The notes under the pieces are model-generated. The model was given only the letters and a program-made list of their open reading frames with translations. It searched no databases and was not told the origin of the DNA. A stretch of 34,200 bases of DNA from NCBI GenBank assembly GCA_017399165.1, contig JAFQEF010000057.1:1-34200 (forward strand), given 5' to 3'. The DNA comes from Akkermansia sp. GTDB lineage: Bacteria > Verrucomicrobiota > Verrucomicrobiia > Verrucomicrobiales > Akkermansiaceae. This document shows, in pieces, positions 24,239 through 31,300 of this stretch. Made by a program: the position numbers and the translations under genes. The stretch's first letter is position 1. Every line of letters begins with the position of its first letter.

Positions 24239-24907
24239 ATGAAACTAACACGCAAATTAACCCTGCTCGCAATTCTCTGCACCGGGGCATACATACTCTA
24301 CCAATATATAACCGCCACGGCAGAGGTAGAACGCGCCATTAACACATACCTGGACTTTTTGCAACGTTATGGCACTTGGCTCGGGCTCGGCCTGATTGCC
24401 CTGCTTGTGCTTATCATCGTTAAAAGCAGAAAAAACAGCAAGCGCACTAAACATGCTCCCCGGCACGGTAAAAAACAGGCCCCCCGCCCGGCAAATACAG
24501 CAACACAGCCCGGCACCCGGAGTATTCTGCTGCCCGATACTAACATATTGATGAATGAAACTGCCTTAGCCACGCTTCTTCGCATGGCGCGCTCTGCCGC
24601 TAAACAGGATTGGAGCATTCACATAGAATCCATCGTTGTGGGTGAGCTGAAAGGCCTGAGCAAAAACCCGGATAAGTCGGAATCCGCCCGCAGAGGCATG
24701 CGAGGTATCGAAAAATTGCAAATGCTGCTCGGAGACCGCCTTATGATTCAAGACTCCGCCATTCGCGGTAAAGATACCATTGCAGACACCGTACTGCTAC
24801 GCGTTGCTACTACGCATCCCGGCATGATTTTGATTACGGATGATACCGAGCTTCGCATCCTGGCTCGTGGCAAAAAGGTGAGAGTGGTAGGCTCCGCTAA
24901 TCTGTAG
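24239..24907 (+). CDS. Membrane-anchored PIN-domain protein
   Basis: 222 residues. Two N-terminal membrane helices (about 7-25 and 44-61) are followed by a basic linker and a PIN domain from residue 96. Its acidic residues are visible: Asp100 (LLPDTNILM), Glu136 (VVGELKGLSKN), Asp179/Asp183 (GKDTIADTVLL) and Asp201/Asp202 (LITDDTEL). PIN domains are Mg2+-dependent RNases; this resembles the PIN half of PhoH-type proteins and of TRAM-PIN proteins such as YacL, but has neither PhoH nor TRAM. There is no antitoxin gene beside it, so a standard VapBC pair is unlikely. The ATG at 24239 is preferred over the TTG two codons earlier. Confidence 0.8.
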   Translation: MKLTRKLTLLAILCTGAYILYQYITATAEVERAINTYLDFLQRYGTWLGLGLIALLVLIIVKSRKNSKRTKHAPRHGKKQAPRPANTATQPGTRSILLPDTNILMNETALATLLRMARSAAKQDWSIHIESIVVGELKGLSKNPDKSESARRGMRGIEKLQMLLGDRLMIQDSAIRGKDTIADTVLLRVATTHPGMILITDDTELRILARGKKVRVVGSANL

Positions 24908-24917
24908 CCACTGCCAT

Positions 24918-24950
24918 ACAAAAGCCGCTACTGATTTCTCAGTAGCGGCT
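24918..24950 (-). terminator. Terminator behind the PEP-CTERM remnant
   Basis: On the minus strand AGCCGCTACTGA, loop GAAA, TCAGTAGCGGCT, then TTTTG. Perfect 12-bp stem. The loop, most of the stem and the preceding CGGTAAATGTA match the terminator at 19331-19362. Compensating stem changes (T/C and A/G) show that pairing is kept. Confidence 0.88.
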
Positions 24951-25018
24951 GAATTACATTTACCGAATTGCTTCGGGGAATTTTCGTGGTGGTATGCCAC
25001 CTAAAGAGCCTCGCCCTA

Positions 25019-25108
25019 TTATTTGCGGCGACGGAGTACTGCCATTGTAGCCGGGCCGACAAGCTCATCATCGTCGTGGTCGACTCCGTTATTAAAGCAA
25101 TAAATCAT
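25019..25108 (-). pseudogene. Remnant (or mini-gene) of a PEP-CTERM protein, 29 codons
   Basis: On the minus strand an ATG at 25108 opens a 29-codon frame whose end reads VGPATMAVLRRRK and stop. This resembles a PEP-CTERM tail (PEPTTATLSLL...RRRRK) with its hydrophobic helix mostly deleted. The following sequence is the same terminator type as behind the full PEP-CTERM gene, and the upstream 200 bases carry the same pair of dyads. It is best read as an internally deleted PEP-CTERM gene that kept its control region and terminator. The first 16 residues (with an acidic DHDDDE stretch) match nothing I know. Confidence 0.6.
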
Positions 25109-25142
25109 AGTACTCTTATCGCACCGCACAAGGGCAAATCAT

Positions 25143-25161
25143 AGCTCTTTTTTAATGAGAT
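25143..25161. promoter_or_regulatory. 19-bp dyad, PEP-CTERM remnant proximal site
   Basis: AGCTCTTTTTTAATGAGAT keeps the outer CTC/GAG arms and the T/A centre of the 21610-21628 dyad. A possible minus-strand promoter, TTTACA (25192-25187), 16 bases, TATAAC (25170-25165), would place the message start inside this site. Confidence 0.5.
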
Positions 25162-25276
25162 GCAGTTATAAAAACTTTATAATCAATGTAAAATCACCTT
25201 TAATATGAATTAGATTCAATATAAAAAGGCATGGCAATATCACCTAACATGAAAAAAATCAATAAAGGAGCTTGAC

Positions 25277-25295
25277 ATCTCATTAAAAATGAGAT
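25277..25295. promoter_or_regulatory. 19-bp dyad, PEP-CTERM remnant distal site
   Basis: ATCTCATTAAAAATGAGAT is palindromic apart from one pair beside the centre, and extends by one C/G pair on each side. Its centre is 134 bases from the proximal site. The stretch 25109-25310 holds no gene: it is A/T-rich and contains only these sites and the candidate promoter. Confidence 0.58.
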
Positions 25296-25312
25296 GCGCT
25301 ATAAACTAGGAA

Positions 25313-25352
25313 CAAAAAAGGCCAGGCTTGACTATCTGATCAAGATTGGCCT
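25313..25352 (-). terminator. Terminator of the lipoprotein hydrolase gene
   Basis: On the minus strand AGGCCAATCTTGA pairs with TCAAGCCTGGCCT across an 8-base loop, followed by TTTTTT. It lies 25 bases after the stop codon. Confidence 0.88.
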
Positions 25353-25376
25353 GCAAGAAAAAACTCAAGCGCTTAT

Positions 25377-27053
25377 TCAGCGTTTGGCAGACTTAAGGTG
25401 TTCTTTAAGAATGCGCTTGATTTCCTCTGCCGTTTCGGGGGCATCCTGCACGGAGTGGTCGGCAGGCACAATCTTTTCCGTCCCCCAAGGGATATGGCTG
25501 GACCAATAGGGCACCACGCCATCCGAGCTCTTGGGGGTATTATTTTTACCGCGGTCGCCAATGATGGAGTGAGTGGGCACATTGCGCACGGTCAAACCTT
25601 TTAAACCTTTAATGGAGTAGCCCTCGGGCGAGAGCTGATCCCCGCTGGTGAACCAATCCGTAAGGCGGGAGGGTTTCATAATGAGCATATCCTGCTGCAG
25701 GGTGGCAATATTAAAGACCTCTTGCACCACGTTTTGAGGCAGCTCGATAAGCCCCATAAGCCAACCGGTGATACTGTACTGAGCCATGGGGGCCCCGCGG
25801 TGGGGTGTCGCCAAATAGATAACACGGGCTGCCTCCACAGGGCGAAAATAGTAGTCCTTTTGCAGGTTGGTATGCCTTTTGGCAAAGGGCAAACGCTCGT
25901 TAATATAGCGAGCATTCATGTAATCATTCATGTTGAGTTTACCTATCTTGCGATCTCTCAACATCTTCCACGGCTCGGTGCACTGGCTGTAATGGGTAAT
26001 AAGCCCCCCCATGGAGTGCCCTACCACAATCATTTTCTCCCAATTTTTGTTGGTGCGATGGGGGTCCACTTGGGCTCTTACTTTTTGCAGAGACTCACGG
26101 TAATGGCGTGCCGTAACCGTCCAAGCCACACCGGTGGGATAATTATAATACCAGAACTGGTAATGCTTACGGATGAGCGGGTCGCAGATAAGGCGGTTCA
26201 CCAAATTATCAAACGTACCGGCACTACTCATCAAGCCGTGGGTAAGAATAACCGGTATCTTTTTAGGGTTATAGGCCTCTATGCAGGAAAGGCCCTGGGT
26301 GTTACGCAGCTCTTGCGGGCGCAACAGGCCAAGCATGCGGTCCTCTTTCACGCGGGTCAGGTTCCAATATACCTCTATGGGGGCAGAGATATCTGCCGCC
26401 AAGGGGTAGTTGATGCTGCCAACCTTATAGGCCTCTACACGGTTACGCGGAATCAAATGCACGATAACGCGGTGTTTGCCGTTTTCGGGAAACTCCATTA
26501 ACACGGTGAGCGCCTGAATCGTACCACGAGAGGCAATGGAAAAGCGGTTATCGGTCTTACCCACATTATCGGCGGGAATTACTCCCACCATGGGTACACC
26601 CAAGCCCGGCTCGGTGTAATGCTCTTGCAGGGAATCTATCTTCACATCCACCGCCGGCACAATATCCTCATATATATCCCGCAGGGGCACCCCGGGGTCA
26701 ATGCCATCCTGGCGGAACACGACACCCTCCGGCATATAGGAGCGGTTGTTTTCATCCATTGCCTTTTGGAGGTCATGCCTGTAGCGGCGCATCATTAAGT
26801 AAGCATTTTGGTTATAGCGAGCCACCACCTTGGCGCGCTCCTCATCCATAAGCTTACGGTTCTTCAACAACTCCCAATCTTGCTGCAACAGGGTCAACAA
26901 CTGCTCATCCGGCAGTTTCGTACGCTCCATACGGGGTATGCGTGCAGGGGGCAACAAAGGTTGCGCACACCCGGCAAACAGCACAACAACCCCGGTGGCC
27001 AGTGTTGCCCAAGCGCACCGCCCCATTTGCAGAAATTGCAGAATTTTTACCAT
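25377..27053 (-). CDS. Lipoprotein alpha/beta hydrolase (lipase/esterase-like)
   Basis: Up to 558 residues. A signal segment ends in LFAGC, a plausible lipobox with Cys29. The alpha/beta-hydrolase core has the oxyanion motif LTHGLMSS (His272-Gly273), the nucleophile elbow VVGHSMGG (Ser347), then Asp511 (SSDGVVPYW) and His533 (ADHSVQDAP) as the likely triad. The 240 residues before the core are unassigned. It probably cleaves an ester at the cell envelope. The promoter (27060-27088) sets the message start at about the ATG at 27053. A start at the Met nine codons later (27026) would give a more usual lipoprotein signal peptide (MGRCAWATLATGVVVLFAGC) and a 27-base leader. Confidence 0.85.
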   Translation of the reverse strand: MVKILQFLQMGRCAWATLATGVVVLFAGCAQPLLPPARIPRMERTKLPDEQLLTLLQQDWELLKNRKLMDEERAKVVARYNQNAYLMMRRYRHDLQKAMDENNRSYMPEGVVFRQDGIDPGVPLRDIYEDIVPAVDVKIDSLQEHYTEPGLGVPMVGVIPADNVGKTDNRFSIASRGTIQALTVLMEFPENGKHRVIVHLIPRNRVEAYKVGSINYPLAADISAPIEVYWNLTRVKEDRMLGLLRPQELRNTQGLSCIEAYNPKKIPVILTHGLMSSAGTFDNLVNRLICDPLIRKHYQFWYYNYPTGVAWTVTARHYRESLQKVRAQVDPHRTNKNWEKMIVVGHSMGGLITHYSQCTEPWKMLRDRKIGKLNMNDYMNARYINERLPFAKRHTNLQKDYYFRPVEAARVIYLATPHRGAPMAQYSITGWLMGLIELPQNVVQEVFNIATLQQDMLIMKPSRLTDWFTSGDQLSPEGYSIKGLKGLTVRNVPTHSIIGDRGKNNTPKSSDGVVPYWSSHIPWGTEKIVPADHSVQDAPETAEEIKRILKEHLKSAKR

Positions 27054-27059
27054 GCACGC

Positions 27060-27088
27060 ATTCTAGCGTAAAAACAATGCAGTGTCAA
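27060..27088 (-). promoter_or_regulatory. Promoter of the lipoprotein hydrolase gene
   Basis: On the minus strand TTGACA, 17 bases, TAGAAT. The -10 box ends six bases before the first ATG, so a transcript from it either is leaderless or starts translation at the inner Met (27026). Confidence 0.85.
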
Positions 27089-27141
27089 CATGTTAACGGC
27101 GCACATGCAAAAAATCATACCATTATGATAGAATATAGACA

Positions 27142-27828
27142 TCATCTGGGGGCATTGGTACCGCCAATCAGCAGCACCATTTCTCCCTTGGGCGGCTGTT
27201 TTTCGAAAGCGGCAGCCAGCTCTGCGGCAGGGCCACGGTGGTATGTTTCAAAAACTTTGGTAAGCTCACGCGCCACACAAATGGGCACGGCAGGGTCAAG
27301 CTCTGCCAGGGCTTTTACCGTTTTAACAATGCGGAAGGGGGATTCGTAAAAGATGCTGGTATGAGAGGCCGCCAGTGCATTTTGAAGCACCTGCCCTTTT
27401 TTACCGGATTTAACGGGCAGGAAACCGCCGAAGAAGAACGCATCGCACGGCAACCCGGAGCCCACCAGCGCCGTCACCACGGCAGAGGGGCCCGGCAACA
27501 CCGTAAAAGCAACCTCACGCGCCTTGAGCTCTTGGATAAGGCGGTAGCCGGGGTCAGATACCCCGGGCATGCCGGCATCCGTCACCACGGCAAAGCGCTC
27601 CCCGGCCAAGGCGCGCGCGGCAATCTCGGGGGCGCGTGCCGTTTCATTATGCTCATGCAGGCTCAGCAGGGGCTTTTTGATGCCATAGTGGCTGAGCAAC
27701 ATGCCGGTGTTGCGCGTATCCTCACAGCAAATGCAGTCCACCCCCTCCAACACCTGTAAGGCGCGGCGGGTAATGTCCTCCCTATTACCGATAGGCAGGC
27801 CCACAAAGCTGACCGGATACTCAATCAT
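27142..27828 (-). CDS. rsmI: 16S rRNA (cytidine-1402-2'-O)-methyltransferase
   Basis: 228 residues. It methylates C1402 in the decoding centre of 16S rRNA using S-adenosylmethionine. The tetrapyrrole-methylase fold is visible: FVGLPIGNREDITRRAL, CCEDTRNTGMLLSHYGI, VVTDAGMPGVSDPGYRL, VLPGPSAVVTALVGSGLP and FFFGGFLP. It is about 55 residues shorter than E. coli RsmI and lacks the small C-terminal domain, as in several phyla. It starts with a four-base overlap of the lptE stop. Confidence 0.93.
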   Translation of the reverse strand: MIEYPVSFVGLPIGNREDITRRALQVLEGVDCICCEDTRNTGMLLSHYGIKKPLLSLHEHNETARAPEIAARALAGERFAVVTDAGMPGVSDPGYRLIQELKAREVAFTVLPGPSAVVTALVGSGLPCDAFFFGGFLPVKSGKKGQVLQNALAASHTSIFYESPFRIVKTVKALAELDPAVPICVARELTKVFETYHRGPAAELAAAFEKQPPKGEMVLLIGGTNAPR

Positions 27829-28334
27829 GGAAGCGTCAACTCATCCACCAACTCTCGAGCAGCCAAACGGGCGGCATAAGACAAAGCGGCTTCTCTGGCA
27901 GCCTGCACATTACCGGGGGTATTGAAGTAGCTGCCTTCGCCATTAACCTCTCCGCTCTTAACAACCTTACCGGTCTTGCGGTCGGTAATCGAGTAAGAAA
28001 CATGCACCTCCAACCCGATTTCCAAGCTCAGGTAGGAGTCATCGGGGTTAGTGGTCATACTGGAGGCCTGCACACTCGTAACCTTGCCGGATACGGTAAA
28101 ATCGCTCTTCGAGGGTGACACCATGCGGAAGGTGCCATCGCTCTGCAACGCATCTGCCAAAGCCGTTGTCACTTGCATGGCAACGTGCGGGTAATTCGTT
28201 TGGTTCTCAAACATGGTAATATCAAAGGTTTTCATACCCTCCATATCACCATTTACCAAACCACCCAGCTTATAACCACAAGAGGTCGTTACCAAAGGTA
28301 AGGCACAGGCTAAAAGTGTAAATATCCTTTTCAT
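27825..28334 (-). CDS. lptE: LPS-assembly lipoprotein LptE-like
   Basis: 169 residues. The lipoprotein signal peptide ends VTTSC with Cys19, followed by GYKLGG, the classic LptE start. The fold's strands (FDITMFENQTNYPHVAMQVTTALADALQSDGTFRMV in pieces) and an SITDRKTGKVV segment match the LptE/DUF4136-like group. LptE plugs the LptD barrel that places lipopolysaccharide in the outer membrane. It sits between a BamD-like gene and rsmI with four-base overlaps on both sides, so all three are one transcript. Confidence 0.85.
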   Translation of the reverse strand: MKRIFTLLACALPLVTTSCGYKLGGLVNGDMEGMKTFDITMFENQTNYPHVAMQVTTALADALQSDGTFRMVSPSKSDFTVSGKVTSVQASSMTTNPDDSYLSLEIGLEVHVSYSITDRKTGKVVKSGEVNGEGSYFNTPGNVQAAREAALSYAARLAARELVDELTLP

Positions 28335-29305
28335 GACTTTTTCATTTTGGCGTTTTGTGCAGCTTGCAGAGAACGGGCGCGGGCCAAAAGTTGCTGAGCC
28401 TCTTTGGCGGCCTCTGCATTATCCTTCTTTTGGCGAATCACATTTTCAAAGCAGAAAATGGCGGAGGTGTACTCCTTGGAGCGCTCCAGATAGTATCGCC
28501 CTACCTCCAGCTCTTGGCGCACCAGTAAACGGCGCATGTTTGAGGCCTCGGACAACGCTTTGCCGGCATCTGCATGCCCGGGGAAACGCAGGGTAAACTC
28601 CTCGTAAGCCTCTTGTGCGCGGCGCAGGTTCACCAAGTTCTGGTCACCACGGGTGCGGCTGGTAGCCCACAGCTGAGCAACCATCAACTGCGCCTCGGGG
28701 GCGTAGCGGCTGGTGGGGTAGTCCTCCACCAATTTGGAGTATACCATGGCGGCTTCCTCAAACTTTTCACGCTTTACCAAGAACTTACCCAGCAAAGAGG
28801 TAGCAGTGGCAGCCATATCATTGTACGGGGCATTGTTAATCACCTTGGTAAGCCACTCTTCAACGGTTGTGGAGTCCAGGTTAGACTTCCACATTCCCAA
28901 CACAGAAACCTTCAAATCCCCCTCTGCTGCGGCCATAGCAAGGGCTAACTGTTTATCCAAAGCCTTGGCATACAAGGTACTGCTCTGGTAGCGGGTTACA
29001 ATTTTATCATACTCATCAAAAGCATCACGGGGCACTCCCTGTTTTTCATACACCTCTGCCAATAAGAAACGGGCCTCGGGCACACAGGGTGCGTTTTCAT
29101 AGCGTCTGATGATACGCTCCAAATTATCCTCTGCAGCAGAAAGTTTATTTTGAGCTACATGTTGACGTGCTGCACTCAGCAGGGCATCCGCCGCAGGTTC
29201 ATGAGCCACCAAAGTGCCGGCCGGCATCAGTTCGTTACTCGTTTGACACATTGTCAGCGGCAACACCGCCCCCAGGCACCACAAAAGCTGCAGATTCTTC
29301 TTCAT
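28331..29305 (-). CDS. BamD-like TPR lipoprotein
   Basis: 324 residues. The signal peptide ends LTMCQ (Cys20), an atypical lipobox with Met at -1. TPR repeats follow with the YfiO/BamD style (SAAEDNLERIIRRYENAPCVPEARFLLAEVYEKQ and AAMVYSKLVEDYPTSRYAPEAQLMVAQLW, in pieces). BamD belongs to the outer-membrane barrel assembly machine. The length is greater than E. coli BamD (245), so a related TPR lipoprotein such as CpoB/YbgF remains possible. It heads the operon with lptE and rsmI and has its own promoter nine bases upstream of the ATG. Confidence 0.75.
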   Translation of the reverse strand: MKKNLQLLWCLGAVLPLTMCQTSNELMPAGTLVAHEPAADALLSAARQHVAQNKLSAAEDNLERIIRRYENAPCVPEARFLLAEVYEKQGVPRDAFDEYDKIVTRYQSSTLYAKALDKQLALAMAAAEGDLKVSVLGMWKSNLDSTTVEEWLTKVINNAPYNDMAATATSLLGKFLVKREKFEEAAMVYSKLVEDYPTSRYAPEAQLMVAQLWATSRTRGDQNLVNLRRAQEAYEEFTLRFPGHADAGKALSEASNMRRLLVRQELEVGRYYLERSKEYTSAIFCFENVIRQKKDNAEAAKEAQQLLARARSLQAAQNAKMKKS

Positions 29306-29314
29306 AACGCTGCT

Positions 29315-29344
29315 ATATTACCACGCTGCCCCCGCCCTGCGCAA
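29315..29344 (-). promoter_or_regulatory. Promoter of the bamD-like/lptE/rsmI operon
   Basis: On the minus strand TTGCGC, 18 bases, TAATAT. The -10 box ends nine bases before the ATG, so the leader would be two or three bases. From 29345 to 29530 there is no gene; it has a TACGAA-rich tract (29370-29399), similar to the ends of the repeat at 33859-34062, then short direct repeats of TACAATTTACAA. Confidence 0.6.
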
Positions 29345-29531
29345 GCGTTATTTTTATGTAATGCCAGAATTTGAAGTACGAAATACGAGATACGAAGTGA
29401 ATAGAAGTACAATTTACAAGGTACAATTTACAAAGTGAATTTATTGTGAGGCGTATGGGCGGCACATAAAAGGGTTCGCCCAGTCGGCTTTGCTTAGTTC
29501 ACAACTCGCATTTCTAAACGTTAAATATAAA

Positions 29532-29566
29532 TGCCAAAAGAGGGCGTGCACTCACCGTGCACGCCC
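29532..29566 (-). terminator. Terminator of tpiA
   Basis: Perfect 10-bp stem GGGCGTGCAC/GTGCACGCCC with a 5-base loop, followed on the minus strand by TCTTTTGG. It lies 28 bases after the tpiA stop. Confidence 0.9.
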
Positions 29567-29594
29567 CGAAGAAAGGAGATGATGGAAACCGTAA

Positions 29595-30356
29595 TTATAC
29601 GGAGGCCTTGATGATGGCGGCAAAGGAGTCTGCCTTAAGAGCAGCACCACCCACCAAAGCACCGTCAATGTCGGGCTGGCTCATCAGCTCGGCAGCATTG
29701 CCGGGCTTCACGGAGCCACCGTACTGCAGGCGTACCTTATCAGCAGCCTCGGCACCGAAGGTGTCGGCAATCACGCCACGAATGAAGGCATGGGCGCTCT
29801 GAGCATCCTCTGCGGAGGCGGTAACACCGGTGCCGATAGCCCATACGGGCTCGTAAGCGATAACGAGGCCGGCAACCTCCTCAGCGCTCAGGCCCTCAAG
29901 ACCCTCTACCACCTGAGACTTGAGAATAGCCTCAAGCTGACCACCCTGGCGCTGCTCCAGCGTCTCGCCGATGCAGTAGATGGGGCAAATACCGGCAGCC
30001 AAGGCCTTCTTAATCTTCTTGTTGATGTAAGCGTTGGTCTCACCATGGTACTGGCGGCGCTCGCTGTGGCCCAGCACAACGTAGGTGCAGCCCAGCTCAT
30101 TGAGCATGGTGGTGGAGATTTCACCGGTGAAGGCACCGTTGTCGCGGTCGCTCACGTCCTGAGCACCTACGCCGATGCACTTGCACTCACCCAACGTCTC
30201 CATCACGGCAGGAATCGTTACAAACGGAGGCACGATTACCTTATCCACAGCGATGTCGCAGGTGTTCTCTTCCTTGAACGCGGCCAGGAAAGCCTTGGCT
30301 TCTGCCGGGCCCATGTTCATCTTCCAGTTAGCAGCAATAATGGGTTTGCGAGACAT
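29595..30356 (-). CDS. tpiA: Triosephosphate isomerase
   Basis: 253 residues, normal length. It interconverts dihydroxyacetone phosphate and glyceraldehyde 3-phosphate. Visible are AANWKMN with the substrate Lys, the catalytic His in VVLGHSERR, the catalytic Glu in YEPVWAIGTG and the phosphate-binding QYGGSVKPGN with GALVGGAAL. It has its own promoter and terminator. Confidence 0.98.
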   Translation of the reverse strand: MSRKPIIAANWKMNMGPAEAKAFLAAFKEENTCDIAVDKVIVPPFVTIPAVMETLGECKCIGVGAQDVSDRDNGAFTGEISTTMLNELGCTYVVLGHSERRQYHGETNAYINKKIKKALAAGICPIYCIGETLEQRQGGQLEAILKSQVVEGLEGLSAEEVAGLVIAYEPVWAIGTGVTASAEDAQSAHAFIRGVIADTFGAEAADKVRLQYGGSVKPGNAAELMSQPDIDGALVGGAALKADSFAAIIKASV

Positions 30357-30389
30357 AATTGTAAAAGTTTGTCTGTTCTGACGCGCAAT

Positions 30390-30418
30390 AGCCTACCTGT
30401 TCACGGCATTTAAGTCAA
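30390..30418 (-). promoter_or_regulatory. Promoter of tpiA
   Basis: On the minus strand TTGACT, 17 bases, TAGGCT, leaving a leader of about 27 bases. Confidence 0.75.
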
Positions 30419-30448
30419 GAAAAATCAAATACCCCGCCTGCATTTTCC

Positions 30449-31195
30449 TCAGATTTTGCGCGTCAGGCAATACCAAAGGAAGCGCGTATTATGCACCAAA
30501 TAGCGTTTAAAAAGGCGACGGGGCTCCTTGCACAAGCGGTAAAGCCACTCCAGCCCGTGCGCACGCACCCACGCCGGTGCCTGCTTTACCACCCCTGCGT
30601 GAAAATTAAACGCAGCCCCCACACCAAAATAAACGGCAGCCGGCAACTGCGCACGGTGCGTATACAACCACCGCTCTTGCTTGGGGCAGCCAAGCCCCAC
30701 CCACACGCAGTTGGCACCACTCTCGCGGATACGGCAGAATATCTCCTCATGCGTACCCTCCGGCCACTCGCCCATAGGCGGACAATAATGCCCCACCACC
30801 TCTGCCCCGCTGTATCGGGCACCCAGTTTTTCGCGCAGCAGTGCTATAGTCTCCTCTGTACCACCCAGCAAGAAATGCCGCAAGCCGCGCTCTGCGCTCA
30901 GGCTCCACATCTGCTCCATCATATCCGGGCCATACAGGCGGTTAGCGGGGGCGCCCTTGCGCTTCATCAGCCACACAATGGGCATGCCGTCCGGGCAAAT
31001 ATAATCAAATTGTGCCAGCCCTGCACCGTAATCCTTCTCATGCAAAATACGCGTGAGCACATGCACATCTGCATGGGCAACCAAGCAGGGCTCTGCCGTG
31101 CTGCATGCCTGCGCAGCAAAATGCTCCCCGGCCTCCTTTAAATCGGCTGCCACAAACGGGACCCCGAAAATGTGCTGTGTCGTAAGTTGTTGCAT
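30449..31195 (-). CDS. WecG/TagA/CpsF-family glycosyltransferase
   Basis: 248 residues. The family (GT26) transfers N-acetylmannosamine or related sugars to lipid-linked acceptors in polymer or teichoic-acid synthesis. Recognisable segments are NADVHVLTRIL-like (HADVHVLTRIL), DYICPDGMPIVWLMKR, RLYGPDMMEQM, FLLGGTEETIALLREKL, WVGLGCPKQERWL and GVGAAFNFHAG, with the C-terminal PRRLFKRYL. The Met at 31195 is chosen; an upstream Met at 31213 would add six residues. It has no clear promoter: the upstream 800 bases are the hairpin array and then rpsA in the same direction, so it may be reached by read-through from rpsA. Confidence 0.9.
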   Translation of the reverse strand: MQQLTTQHIFGVPFVAADLKEAGEHFAAQACSTAEPCLVAHADVHVLTRILHEKDYGAGLAQFDYICPDGMPIVWLMKRKGAPANRLYGPDMMEQMWSLSAERGLRHFLLGGTEETIALLREKLGARYSGAEVVGHYCPPMGEWPEGTHEEIFCRIRESGANCVWVGLGCPKQERWLYTHRAQLPAAVYFGVGAAFNFHAGVVKQAPAWVRAHGLEWLYRLCKEPRRLFKRYLVHNTRFLWYCLTRKI

Positions 31196-31300
31196 GCAGC
31201 GGCATGCTACCATATCACGCGCCGAAAATCAAGCCATTATTCCCATCTCTGTGCCCGCTCTGCAATCCCTTCTCTTCCTCTCCTCCTCCCCACTACCCAC

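Noticed and set aside
24239..24907. VapC toxin of a toxin-antitoxin pair
   Set aside because: The PIN domain is tethered by two membrane helices, and the upstream gene is a CBM9-like protein rather than a small DNA-binding antitoxin.
25294..25509. 71-codon plus-strand frame after the distal dyad
   Set aside because: It runs through the terminator and into the end of the hydrolase gene on the other strand. Its apparent TTGACA/TATAAA pair is 22 bases apart, too far for a normal promoter.
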